From contig NW_005179046.1 of assembly GCF_000350225.1 (NCBI RefSeq), positions 292,945-356,944 of the forward strand: DNA of 64,000 bases, given 5' to 3'. The notes below the pieces were generated by a model. That model was given only the letters and a program-made list of their open reading frames with translations, was not told the origin of the DNA and ran no database searches. Below, in pieces: positions 1 through 9,743 of the stretch (position 1 is its first letter; every line of letters starts with the position of its first letter). The position numbers and the translations under genes were made by a program. Origin of the DNA: Chondrus crispus. Lineage: Eukaryota; Rhodophyta; Florideophyceae; Gigartinales; Gigartinaceae.

Positions 1-48
1 CTGTATGTCGCAGATGAGACCGATGAGAATTCGGCGGCGGCACTGCTG

Positions 49-492
49 GTGGGAACATGTATGCCATACGTTCGTCGCAAGGAGACGGTCGATGCCCTTG
101 TCCGAAAGAGCCGAGATTTCGATTTTCGAAGTATGTCGTACACTCACCCTCTCTCATGTTCATCACTTCAAGCAGTTGACCTTGTAAGCAAGGTTTTCGC
201 GGCAAGGCTTTCAGCCACACCGGGCGAGGTGTCGGAGGACGAGGCTGTAAAGACTGTTTTCTCGGAGTTGAAAACGTTCTCTTTCCGGTGGCGTCCGATG
301 GTTCCCCCGAACAGTCGATTCTGGAGTACAGGTACATCCGTTTCTGAACACGTTTGCGGGTCTCTCGAAGTTGAGCTCCCCTACTTCATTATTAGAGGCT
401 TTCAGGCCGTGTCCGAAGTCAGCTATTTGGTTACAGATGAGTACTTGACGCACGTATTTTGTACAAAGGGTCAACCACACATGAGCACCTAG
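49..492 (+). CDS. Unrecognised 147-codon open frame
   Basis: An ATG-initiated frame of 147 codons. I do not recognise the product: there is no signal peptide, no transmembrane segment and no familiar motif. It lies immediately upstream of a serine hydroxymethyltransferase tail in a region of gene debris, so it may be a chance frame or the remains of another broken gene. Low confidence that it is expressed. Confidence 0.15.
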   Translation: MGTCMPYVRRKETVDALVRKSRDFDFRSMSYTHPLSCSSLQAVDLVSKVFAARLSATPGEVSEDEAVKTVFSELKTFSFRWRPMVPPNSRFWSTGTSVSEHVCGSLEVELPYFIIRGFQAVSEVSYLVTDEYLTHVFCTKGQPHMST

Positions 493-539
493 TCACGTAT
501 GGCGCTATATCTAATCCGCGCCTCACAAAGCGCACCTAG

Positions 540-722
540 GTGGCGCCCTTTCTGAGGTGCGGCTTAGATATTGGCCTGGAGATTCAGAAGGTCACCGGGA
601 AGAAGCTCGTCGACTTTGAGCCGGCGCTCGAACGGAACCAGGAGCTGGAACAGCTGAGAGAGGAGGTCGAAGAGTTTGCGTCCAAGTTTAGTATGCCGGG
701 CGTTGATCCCGAGGCCGCGTAG
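540..722 (+). pseudogene. C-terminal fragment of serine hydroxymethyltransferase
   Basis: About 57 codons ending in a natural-looking stop. The segment KLVDFEPALE, then LREEVEEFASKFSMPG, matches the conserved C-terminal end of SHMT, the PLP enzyme that interconverts serine and glycine with tetrahydrofolate. The catalytic PLP domain (about 400 residues) is missing: the frame is closed by a TAG directly upstream, and nothing upstream in any frame looks like SHMT. It is therefore a 5'-truncated gene remnant. The match is a short C-terminal one, recognised by eye. Confidence 0.6.
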
Positions 723-1311
723 AGCGGGGGTGGTGTGCGGTTTTTAAAGTTGCCACTCGTTGCTCGCCCTGGCTCGAGTTGGATTCAGTTTTGGTGGTAA
801 ATGTGTGAATTTGCTCCGCGGCTATTGAGTTTAAGCTGTTTTTCGTCGTGGCTAGTACTGCACGGTAGGGGGTTTGTACCAACAAGCCAATGTTTGATTC
901 TGAGCGGGAGGTCGCGCAGGTGTGTAGGGACGAGTTCGTTGGTCTCTCTACAAACTTGGGTGGAGGCGAGACTCTTGTAGTAACGTAGACTTAGTACGAG
1001 GCCACACTCAAAACATGCAACCTGAGGGTTGGAATCGCCTCGAGCCCGCTGTCGAAATGAAACGATTTATTTAGAGACGCCTCGGTGTCCCAAGTACTAA
1101 GCCCATTTGGACTATTACTGTTGTGGCAAGGGAGTACGTCTACATGCTACAATGCAATCACTGTGAACACGCTGTCATTGGTTTTCAAAGCCAAAGAGTG
1201 GTTGCTGGGCACTAAGAATTTTATTATTATGATTGATCACATGGCAGTGGAGATACTGTATCACGTAAGATAAGTTGCCTCGCACGACAGCACAAACAAA
1301 GTTATGGATGA
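723..1311. other. Spacer with no recognisable gene
   Basis: Between the SHMT tail and the phosphoesterase fragment I see only short frames without recognisable content. The first part could be the 3' untranslated remains of the SHMT gene. Confidence 0.4.
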
Positions 1312-2165
1312 GCACACCAACAAGACGAGCACGACGGCCTGTGCGTCCGTCTGAAAGATGCCTTGCGCCAAGCCAATTCACTCAAGACACTGCCCGCAAT
1401 TACGCACGCTCCGCGAACCATTCTCAACCGCGAGCTTCGCGCCGCCGCCATCCTCAGCATCCCCAAATGCATCTTCCTCATAATATTTCTGGCCCTCCTC
1501 CTGGAGTATGGCGGCCATCGCTACGCCCATCTCTCCGTCAATCCCTTCTGCAAAATCCCCCCTTCTCACACCCCCGCCGCGAGGCCCCCTGTCACTGTGC
1601 TACTACACATCTCCGATCTGCACGTCAACGACATAGACAACGGCTCCGCCAAGCGCAACTTGCGCCGCTTCCAGAACGACATCCTCCCGCGCTGGGCGCC
1701 TTTAGCCAGCGCCGTGCTCGTCTCTGGCGATCTCGTCAACGCCGTCGCCTCGCGTCCTTATCCATTCGGTGGCCGCAGCGCGCAGCTCGCCACCGAATGG
1801 GGATGGCTGAAGGAGTACGCCGCCCAGGTGAACAAGTCCGTGCCCTGGCTGACCGTCCACGGGAATCACGACACGTTTGGTACCTCTGTGCAGCAAAACC
1901 CGTACGTGGATACATGCGCTGCCACGAACGAACCAGTCCAGATGACTAGGTTCAGGGGGAACCGCGAGGCTGCTGATGTGTTTGCGCTTGATTGCACGCT
2001 AGAGAAACCGCTTCACCGCCCGCTCAACTTTTTCGGTGATGGGCGACGCGCGGCCGCGGCCCTGAATGAAGCGCTCTCTGAGGTGAATTCGAATGGGGAT
2101 GCGGGGATGGCTCTGGGGGTTGGGCAATTCCCAACGGCGGTAATGGCGGGAGGGAGAGGTGTCAA
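1312..2165 (+). pseudogene. N-terminal half of a TMEM62-like transmembrane metallophosphoesterase
   Basis: An open frame with the calcineurin-like phosphoesterase motifs in order: HISDLHVND, then VSGDLVNA, then TVHGNHD, preceded by a hydrophobic segment (IPKCIFLIIFLALLLEY) that fits a signal anchor. LNFFGDG and GQFPTAVMAGGRG follow, as in TMEM62-type proteins, where the latter is normally a GHxPT metal-binding motif; here the His is Gln. Homology stops around 2165 and the sequence then reads as an SNF2 scrap on the other strand. The frame has no ATG at its start (the first possible initiator is a TTG at 1363). TMEM62 proteins are roughly 600 residues with a membrane-spanning C-terminal part; that part appears on the opposite strand at 9723-10766. 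I call this a broken gene. Confidence 0.6.
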
Positions 2166-2290
2166 CCTGAGCAGCAATTCAAGAATAGATGCGTAGTTCT
2201 TCATGACTTTGCCTTCTCTGACAGATGTATCAAACTGGGTCTTGGTGCGGTCATGCAAGGCTGCATAGAAGTCGCGCTCTTCTGGAGACG
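2163..2290 (-). pseudogene. Scrap of an SNF2 (Rad5/Rad16-like) helicase
   Basis: On the minus strand about 42 codons read LIPSPEERDFYAALHDRTKT and then QFDTSVREGKVMKNYASILE followed by LLLRL. This is the linker before helicase domain 2 in Rad16/Rad5-type SNF2 ATPases (family pattern: SPEERxFYxAL...TQFDxxVxxG...NYAxIxxLLxRLRQ). Family resemblance stops at the LLLRL end, and nothing else of the 800+ residue protein is present. It fills the gap between the phosphoesterase fragment and the GST-like gene, so it marks a rearrangement or a captured gene piece. Confidence 0.55.
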
Positions 2291-2334
2291 GTATCAAGCT
2301 ACTCGAGCGCGTCTTCACCGGCTCGTGGCTCGGC

Positions 2335-3072
2335 GCCCTGCGAGGCGCCATGTCTAGCCCCGGGAGAGGCCTGGAACCGGTCAACCACACCCTCAATCTC
2401 ATCGAGACCTGCCTCGGCGACTTTGAGGGCTCCTTCTTTTACCCGGGCCCGGAGCCCTCGTTCGTCGACATCTCTGTAAGTCCTCATCACCTTTGTCCTC
2501 GCTTTTTTTGCTTCTCCAAACAATGCCCGCCTGATCCTAACACCCCTTCCTCCCCAGCCACGATCTTCGAGCGCGCGCGCTCCTCTCTCAAGTTCTGGCG
2601 CAACCTGGAGCTAGCCGACGGCCGCCCGAACCTATGCCGCTGGTTTGCCGCGCGGGACGCCTGGGAGCTCGCCACGTACCTGCAGAGCGACGACTGAACC
2701 CACATCGGCGCCCTGCCGCCGCAGATCGGTCCGGTGTCCTTCCTGCGCACGCGGAGCCCGGTGTCGCTGGCCGTCGAGACGGCCCGCAGCAAGCACGTGC
2801 TCAACGATGGCCATGAGGGCGCCCAACACCGTAAGCAGGCCGCCAACGCCATCTGCCGCAACCACGCCGCTGTCACGAAGGACGCCATGCGCGGCGTCAA
2901 GGGATGCCCGGACGAGTTTCATAGCGTCACGGACTTTGCTTTCAGGGTGCTTAGCGAGGTCGTGTTGGACCCGTCTAAGCTGGAGGAGGCGGAGATCCGG
3001 GTTAGGGAGACTGTTAAGACCGAAGAATGGGTCATGCTTGGACATGCTCTTCGGTTTGAACGAGTGAGATGC
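2335..3072 (+). pseudogene. Glutathione S-transferase-like gene with in-frame stop
   Basis: The frame beginning at 2350 contains VNHTLNLIETCLGDFEGSFF, SFVDIS, then after an apparent intron FERARSSLKFWR and LADGRPNLCRWF. This is the helical C-terminal domain of a GST-superfamily protein of photosynthetic eukaryotes. A consensus-like intron (GTAAGT donor at 2476, pyrimidine tract and CAG ending at 2557, 82 bp) interrupts it, but removing it exactly leaves the downstream exon one base out of frame. A TGA at 2695-2697 follows QSDD where Trp is likely (TGG to TGA). The same frame continues past the stop with RTRSPVSLAVETA and VMLGHALRFERVR to about 3072. The thioredoxin-like N-terminal domain is absent. 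Non-functional copy. Confidence 0.5.
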
Positions 3073-3409
3073 TGCTCGGAAAAAGTTGGGGGATACATGG
3101 TGGTGCAATTCGTTCATTCATTGGGTGACTATGGAGGTAGGATAAACTATATCGGTTCCGCCCTGTTCACTCTTGCCGACATGAGCAGCCGAAATGATTT
3201 TTTCGAATGCTGATCGCACCCCTCATGCGATTTTCCCGAGTGATGTCCTCCACTAGAACGAGCTCCGACTTTTTCACCTGCTCTAATACTGCAGCTTCTG
3301 ATAGTGAAGGCGTGCGATTGTTGGCATGCAGCTTAGCGCGTACTGCTGAACCCGTCTTGACACTGGTCGTGCAAATCCGAACTTTACGTAACCTATCAGG
3401 GCAGAAATG

Positions 3410-5638
3410 TTAGTCTAGCATTCCCGCCATATCATCATCGTCACTGTCGAAATCATCTTCCAAATCTTCTGTTTGATGTCTCCACTCATTGGTGCCGCTT
3501 AGCACAGCGCTTTCGCTGCTGTCAATGTCTTGCGGTGCAGAAATGTTTAATCTGGCGAATGTCTCTTTGGAGATTTTCAACACCCCACTGATAACCTTCT
3601 CTTTCTCCGATCTACCCGGTAACATCTGTCGCAGCGTGATTTCGGGTATCAAAGATTGGCTCCTCTCACTTGTCACGTCACCACTGACAGCTGTTGCCTC
3701 ATCATGCGTTGCCGTTGTACCTGAAGGATTGTAGTTCGCCCGAACAGAGAACAATTGCCTCAGAAACCGAGCAATCCGATAGATTGTTCGAAGCATTGAC
3801 GCATGTGATCCAAGAGTCATTTCCTCACCACAATGGCAATAGGCGCAGACGAAGCGCAGAGCAATTCGCAAGATGTTAATGTTGCGCTTGATCTCTGTGA
3901 CACGGTTTTCGCCGTTCGAACCACCAGTGACGGTGACCTGATAAGTCGCCTGTATCACCAGGTCTTTGCTTTCCGATATAAGAGCAGCCAGAAGCTTCCG
4001 ATTGGTGACGGATGTGTGTGTATCCCACCCTACAGTAGTGTCAGGGATCTCGGAAGCGGGGACGGATTCCGCATCACTGTGCAAAAATCGAAAGGTGGGT
4101 GACGAGTGAGAGCGATGGAAGGAGTCATATTCACTCCAGTTAACCAGTAGAAAGAGGCCGCTCTCGAACATTTTGACCTTTGAGCGATCCCGAGAGATTC
4201 TCAAACAGTCGTTAATAATAGTGACGATCCTCTTGCATATGAACAGATGTTTGCGCCTAGTCGGGCAGGAGGGATCCGGAGGTAACTCGGCCTTCACGCA
4301 CTCGTGATGCATTCGCGCGGTGTGCAGCGTTTGCTTGTCCAAAACACCTGGTTGCAGCCAAGAAGGCTTCGTAGAAACAGAAACATCAATTTCATTGCGG
4401 TCAGCATCCCTATCAATAAAGGCTTTGGTTGTTGTAAATTCTGCCGCATATGCTCGTATACTTTCGTCGGAGAGATTTCTTGCGTTCATCACCGCACGTT
4501 TGGCTGTACTGAAGCGAAAACTTGCATGCTTTTTGCCCAGTCCGTGTTTGAATTCTGAACGAGATTTGTTATGTTTGAGCCCGAACAAGAGGACGCTGAC
4601 GACACGCGATGTCATCCGGGGGTCATCCTGGTTATTGTGATAGACATCCATAAACGAAGATAGAGTCTGTGCAAGCGATCTTGACACGGTATCCGCGTTC
4701 ACTGCCGCATTGATTTCGATAATAACTGTGGGGTTGTCTTTGAGAACGTCCTTTTCCAGGTTCTTAGTTGCACCTTTCCGAGACCCTCCCTGCACCCTTG
4801 ATCGAGATGGTATTCGCGAACTACCTGCAGAGCTTTGAAGAATGAGGAGTTTGATGTCCTCTAAACTGGACGCCGTATTGGCATTGCTTTTCACTAGGTC
4901 CGATAATGTGGCATTGCAGCTGGCCAGCTCTTCTGCCAACCTCTTGTGCATTGCCACTATGGATCGCTGCAACTCAGTGCTCTCAAGCGCGGATGAATTC
5001 GATCGGGGTGCGTGCAAGGTAGGGTTGGAACGTGCGGCAGGCTGTAACTCGGTGCTCTCAAGCGCAGATGAATTCGACAGGGGTACCCGCGCAGTAGGGT
5101 TCGAACGTGTGGCCTCAGTCTGAGAGGGTCTTAGTCTTCGACGCTTCTCGGCGCTTCCAATTCCGGCCTGTAATGGCAATGGACGCCTCTTATGCGCGGA
5201 CACTGTACGTCGCAGACCCATGTTTCCTTGTGCTTCTTTTTGGGGGCTGGATGATGGCGAAGCTATGACTTGGAATGAAGGTCCCACAGAATCTGTCCGA
5301 AATCGCAAACGGGAAGATCTCCGCCGTGTCTTATCTGCACCCGAAGACGCTGGTGTGTGTGATTGAAGGGAAGAAGGTTCTGTAGTGTGAAGAGGTTGGC
5401 GCGGTGATGAAGGAGGCGACGACGTGTCTGGAGAAGGAGGTCGGTGAGATGCGAGAACGGCTGATTTCGCGCGAGGGGGTAACGAAGATCGCAGATTTGA
5501 TGGAGGAGGACAAGTGGTGCGTTCGGAAGTCGAAATAGTTTCCTGGGGTGTGAGGAGTGCCTTCGAAGTTGAAGGGATGTTTTCGGAACCACTATGCGTA
5601 AAACGCCGTACATACCGCCTGAAAGAATTGCCCATCAC
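3410..5638 (-). CDS. Uninterrupted 742-aa protein of unknown function
   Basis: A single open frame of 742 codons in a neighbourhood where every other host-type gene is broken. I do not recognise the family. What can be seen: a Ser/Pro-rich basic N-terminal third (about 1-190) that looks disordered; a tandem duplication of about 26 residues around 185-235 (ARSNPTxxxPxSNSSALEST repeated); a helical, coiled-coil-like stretch after it (LQRSIVAMHKRLAEELASCN); a folded-looking middle and C-terminal region (about 300-700) with several Cys and His (CAYCHCGEEM); and a very acidic tail (DLEDDFDSDDDDMAGMLD). No signal peptide or membrane segment. The acidic tail and basic N-terminus would fit a nuclear or chromatin protein, or a protein of a DNA transposon; both are guesses. 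Its integrity implies recent insertion or continued selection. Confidence 0.55.
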   Translation of the reverse strand: MMGNSFRRYVRRFTHSGSENIPSTSKALLTPQETISTSERTTCPPPSNLRSSLPPRAKSAVLASHRPPSPDTSSPPSSPRQPLHTTEPSSLQSHTPASSGADKTRRRSSRLRFRTDSVGPSFQVIASPSSSPQKEAQGNMGLRRTVSAHKRRPLPLQAGIGSAEKRRRLRPSQTEATRSNPTARVPLSNSSALESTELQPAARSNPTLHAPRSNSSALESTELQRSIVAMHKRLAEELASCNATLSDLVKSNANTASSLEDIKLLILQSSAGSSRIPSRSRVQGGSRKGATKNLEKDVLKDNPTVIIEINAAVNADTVSRSLAQTLSSFMDVYHNNQDDPRMTSRVVSVLLFGLKHNKSRSEFKHGLGKKHASFRFSTAKRAVMNARNLSDESIRAYAAEFTTTKAFIDRDADRNEIDVSVSTKPSWLQPGVLDKQTLHTARMHHECVKAELPPDPSCPTRRKHLFICKRIVTIINDCLRISRDRSKVKMFESGLFLLVNWSEYDSFHRSHSSPTFRFLHSDAESVPASEIPDTTVGWDTHTSVTNRKLLAALISESKDLVIQATYQVTVTGGSNGENRVTEIKRNINILRIALRFVCAYCHCGEEMTLGSHASMLRTIYRIARFLRQLFSVRANYNPSGTTATHDEATAVSGDVTSERSQSLIPEITLRQMLPGRSEKEKVISGVLKISKETFARLNISAPQDIDSSESAVLSGTNEWRHQTEDLEDDFDSDDDDMAGMLD

Positions 5639-5752
5639 GTTGGGAAGCGCGGCAAACTCGAACTGCGACTGTTTGTGCAGATCACTTAACTGTTTCGCGG
5701 GAAAACAGTTTTCAGAAGTATGTATGAGTTGATTGCAAAGACAGCTTCTACC

Positions 5753-6518
5753 ATGCCCGCCACTTCCACCATTCGCACGCTGCGCCGCCCGCGCGCGCCA
5801 CCCCCGGGGCCGATGTGCCGGCGCTGCGCGCCCGCGCCGGCCTTCGAGCTGCCGCCGCCGGTCTTGGCGGGCGTGCTGGCGGTGGTGTCCGTGTCGGTGA
5901 CGCTGGCCTTCAACACACTTCTGCTGCCGCGCGCACGCGTCTCGCTGCCGCGCCTAGTGCGCCGCCTGCGCCTGCTGCTGCCGCGCGCGTCGCGCCGCGC
6001 GTCGCGCCGCCCGCCGCCCGCCGCCCGCGCCCGCCGCCGCGCGCCCGCCGCCCGACCCCGTGGCCCAGCTGGACGGGCTGCGCGCGCGCGCCGTCGCACA
6101 GCTGGACAACGAGCGCATCGCCTCGGCCGCGCGCCTCTCGCACGACGACTTCTTCACCCTGCCCGGCCTCCAGCGCCGCGATCTGCTCGCCACCGCCTTC
6201 GCCGAGATCGCCAACGCCCCGCCGCACAAGCGAGCCCCGCCCGCGCGCACGGTCGCGCCCGCCGTCGACGCTTCCACCCCCGCCGCAGGCGATGGCCGCG
6301 CCGCCGTCAGGCCGGCGTGCTCCTTCTGGAAAGCCGCTGAGAGCGTCAATGGTCGCGCCGCCGCGCTCGGCTTCGTGCTTTGCTTCGCGAGGGAGGTGCT
6401 CGAGCCCGAACATCCGTCGCTTGTGGACCAGGTCGTCGATGTCGTCGTCCCTATCGCGCAGAAGACGCCCCCGTTTCTTGTCGCCGTCGTCGACCAGATC
6501 GTCGACTTGCTCACGTGA
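5753..6518 (+). pseudogene. One-helix LHC/HLIP-like protein, probably frameshifted
   Basis: The frame 6060-6518 contains ESVNGRAAALGF around residues 94-105, the chlorophyll-binding ExxNGRxAxxGF motif of high-light-inducible/one-helix and LHC proteins of the thylakoid membrane, followed by a short hydrophobic helix and an EPEHPSLVDQ tail. An Arg/Ser/Pro-rich start with a hydrophobic segment (VLAGVLAVVSVSVTLAF), typical of a plastid-targeting leader, starts at an ATG at 5753 but in a different frame. The two frames meet inside an extremely GC-rich CCGCGC run at about 5950-6060, where an indel or a sequencing slip is equally possible. The frame with the motif has no ATG upstream of the run. If the frame change is an assembly error, this is an intact gene. 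Confidence 0.5.
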
Positions 6519-6840
6519 TTACCGCGCGGAGGGCCAGGGGAGGGAAGGCCCGCGTTTGGGGACTATCGTATTGTAGATGGGCGTCGTAGAGTAGTGCGCG
6601 TGGTACTTATTCGTCCTATCCGCTCGCGTTGACGCCGGGGGGGGGGGCGAGGGAGCCCGTCTCTTGCATGTCGACGCCGAGTGCCGTTTCGAGGGCCGAA
6701 GGTTTTGCCGAAACGCCTCCCGTGCTCGACTCAAGATCAGTCTCCATCCCAACAACATTCGGAATAAATTGTTCCAATTTCTCCCTCCCGTGCCTGCGCC
6801 GGCCGGCCAAACTTCCACTACCCCATCCCATTCCCTTACT

Positions 6841-7547
6841 CCCACCAACCCACCACCAAAAGTTTGGGAAAACCTAATCGCCCTTATCAGCACTTGCGAA
6901 CAGCACCAGGCAGCTACTTCCCTCGCCAAGAAAGTGCTTGTCCTCATCAAGTCTGGAAAAGTTTTCAGTGGTGATTTTTATAGTAGCGGAACGGAAGGCC
7001 CCGACGGTGTGGATCCCAAAGACCCTCACACCTGGTCTATGAACCACTTTGCGAACATGCTAGAATCAAAAACTTGTCCCTTGTCAAGAAAATCGCACGA
7101 TGTGTTGACGGCCAAGGTTCTCATCCCGTTTCGAGGGTGCGATGAGGAGAGAGCTCTCTGCGCATGGTTATCTTCAGAGGGCAATCTGAAACAGTTGCAG
7201 GGCATTTGCGATACCATGCTTTCCCTGCCCCCGCTCACATTGAAGTCATTACACTCGGCCATCCGGTCTCAAATGAAAAATATGACCGCATGCAGAGTCA
7301 GGGACAACTATCTGGTGCAGACGTGCTTCAGCTCCCTTTCCAAACAAGAAAACTTTTTAAAGCAGCAACGGCTTTGCAATCGGCGAACACAAATGTGGAC
7401 TTGTGGCTTGATTATCTGGATTTCGAAAGGCGCATTGCACGCGAATCAAAGCTGGCAACAAAAGTCAACTGGCAGGCATTGAAGACTTTAGACGCAAAGC
7501 GAGGAGAGCTCTTTACAGAGAGACAAATTCTCCGCAACCTTGCATGA
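6841..7547 (+). pseudogene. UTP6-like C-terminal region (SSU processome HAT-repeat protein), frameshifted
   Basis: Two overlapping frames carry one protein-like sequence. The first has KVWENLIALISTCEQ and LPPLTLKSLHSAI; the second, from about 7270, has KLFKAATALQSANTNVDLWL, DYLDFERRIA and WQALKTLDAKRGELFTERQI. The VDLWLDYLxFE...WxALKTL arrangement is that of the terminal half-a-TPR repeat of UTP6, a U3 snoRNP/small-subunit processome component. The change of frame near 7270-7300 makes the copy non-functional as read. The N-terminal half of UTP6 is absent upstream, where the HLIP-like fragment sits. Identification by pattern only. Confidence 0.4.
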
Positions 7548-7860
7548 AGAACAGCGTGCTGCTCTGGAGCGTGTTGGGAAAACGCTTGGGACGCACCATA
7601 CTCGCACTGATAGATGTCAGACCTCTCAATGACTGATTCTAACACGGGCCGTTTTATCCATCGGGCTGAAACACATTCAATGCAATACAACATTACGCTC
7701 CACTGTTCTACTGCGTACTACCAACTCGCATCTCTAAATTCCGAGCATTGTGGCGAGCCTTTTTTTGCCACAGATCTGTCTCAGAAGCAGCGCATGTTTT
7801 GCCAGGTGAAGCCCACGATAGTATGGGTGTGGGGGGGGGGGGGTAGGCGGGCAAGTTGAT

Positions 7861-9110
7861 TTACCGCACAGCATCTTCAACAGTGCTATCGCCCTCTTCG
7901 ACGAGTTCGGCGCGCTCTTCTCTAGTCCATTCATCTTTGGTGCCGATGAAGACTTTTGAAGCACTGAAAAGGCGCTGTTGGCATATGACGGCAATGGCCA
8001 TCATGATGGCACACAGGCAGAAGACGGTGGTATTCTCATAGTTTTTGTACAGAATGAGGCAGACTATGAGATTCAAAGGAAGACGAAAGTAGTTCATAAT
8101 GGCGGATCGGGTGACCTCGGGAACATACTTTGCTCGCATGGTACCCATAGCCGGAAAGTACAAACCGCAAATGACCTCAAACGCAAGCAGAGCGCCGTAC
8201 ACCTCCCATACATTGGATGATATGGTGGTGACGACAAAGCAAACGACGCCTATGATGTACATATTGCGCATGAATAGCTCAGCGGGTTGTGTCTTCATAA
8301 GAAAGACGAATAAAATGCTTCCAATTATGAAGCAAACCATGAAGGAACTAAAGATCATGCCATGCGGAATCTCGCCAAGTGACATGGCATGCGACGCGGC
8401 CTGTAGCGCCGGGGTCCAACTGAAGACCATGAGATACATGGCAGACTCAAAGCAGGACTGAATGATGCCGACAAGCAAGATCTTCTCATCGGCAATCATC
8501 ATATGCCAGGCACTGCGCAAGCCGCCGGTGACGGTCTGCCTACTATCGCCAAAGTTCTCGGACCAGGACAACATGACAATGAGGCCCGTGGCGGCGAGGA
8601 TGACAGCGGCCGTATCAAACGGGGCGACCTTTCCAAACTGGGCAGCGACCATGCCAGCAATCTGGCCTGCGACAATGGCGACGACAGCATTCCCAAACTA
8701 GGCCTTTGAAAAAGTGTCGGCGATGAGGTTGGGATCAAAGCCGCGGTTGTTATGCTCCGACACAAGCCACGACTCAAAGGCCGAGAAGAGGATGCTGGTA
8801 GCAATGCCCGCCAGCAGCCTGCCGACCATCAAGGTAGCAAAGTTCGGCGAGTGCTTGGTCATGCAGGACAGGGCGTACGTGATGACGAAGACTAGGACGT
8901 TAAACTTGCGGCCATACTTGTCGGCGATGGAGCCGATAAAAGTGCCGAAGATGGCGGACGAGCCAAAGCCGGCGATGAAGAGCTGGGCGATCTCCTTCCC
9001 GTAGCCGTACGCGGCGTACAGCGCGTAGACGTAGGGCCCCTGCAGCCAGTCGGCCGCGATGGCCAGCAGGTATACGACCAGTTAGTTGTTCTGGAAGGCT
9101 GGTGGTACGG
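7861..9110 (-). pseudogene. MFSD5-like (molybdate-anion transporter family) major facilitator with two in-frame stops
   Basis: Reading leftwards from about 9110: FQNN, a stop at 9081-9083, LVVYLLAIAADWLQGPYVYA, LFIAGFGSSAIFGTFIGSIA, DKYGRKFNVLVF (MFS signature loop), FATLMVGRLLAGIATSILFS, ESWLVSEHNNRGFDPNLIAD, a stop at 8698-8700, then FGNAVVAIVAGQIAGMVA and an open frame of 264 codons with six or seven membrane segments to 7861. The segment MGTMRAKYVPEVTRSAIMN and the FxxPLN that follows are diagnostic of MFSD5/MOT2-type transporters. Both stops replace aromatic positions and the frame is otherwise kept over 400 codons, so the decay is young or the stops are assembly errors. The 5' end beyond 9110 is not clear. 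Confidence 0.6.
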
Positions 9111-9439
9111 CAGGCGCTCGGCGCGCGGGCCCAGGAAGAGGGCGTAGCCGCGGATCACCTGGGCGTCGATGTCAAGCAGCGCATCCGCCAGGCCCAGGCG
9201 GCACAGGGCGTCGTGTCTTGGACGGTGTTTGGACGGCGGGTGACCACGCACGTGTGGGGGATCGTGGCCGGGTGGTGGCCGGTGGGGGATAGGGCGGCGG
9301 TGAGGTGGCGGGGGCGGGGGGGTGTTGCATGGTGCGCGCAGGGGGAAAGGACGCTAGAGTAGAGCAGGCAGCAGACGACGAGGATGGAGAGCGTGCGGCG
9401 CACGATGGCGCGTCGCGGCTTAGTGAAACATCGAGGTCG

Positions 9440-9661
9440 AGGCCGCACGCATGTCCCACGGCGACGCACGCTGGTGCCAAGCCTGCGTCCAGCGTAGTAG
9501 CCTCGTGCAGAAACCGGCGCGCGACCTCGGTCTTTCCCCACGCGAAGGAGTATTAGCTGACGAGCATCCAGCTGACGGCGCTCTTCGGATCACGGTCCAC
9601 CAGCCAGTGGGCTTCTTGCAGACGAAGAATAACGGCACCCGACTTGCGAAATTCGACGAGC
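9440..9661 (-). pseudogene. Fragment of an unrecognised protein
   Basis: The minus strand reads LVEFRKSGAVILRLQEAHWL, VDRDPKSAVSWMLVS, a TAA, then YSFAWGKTEVARRFLHEATT. It has a protein-like composition quite unlike the shadow frames around it, but I cannot assign a family; helical repeats are possible. It lies between the two transporter-type pseudogenes and is read in the same direction. Confidence 0.25.
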
Positions 9662-9687
9662 TATGAAGAGATGAGGGAAGGCCACTC

Positions 9688-9743
9688 CGGTGGCACTCCG
9701 CACAAGAAACGGCGGGGGGATGCTACTGCGGTGGCACTCCGCA
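9688..9743 (+). repeat. Direct repeat CGGTGGCACTCCGCA, two copies
   Basis: The 15-mer CGGTGGCACTCCGCA occurs at 9688-9702 and 9729-9743, 41 bp apart, at the 3' border of the TMEM62-like C-terminal half. It could be a junction footprint. Confidence 0.6.

Noticed and set aside
5815-6576. 253-codon Arg/Pro/Ala-rich frame over the HLIP-like gene
   Set aside because: Shadow of a GC-rich region; the ExxNGR motif is in another frame.
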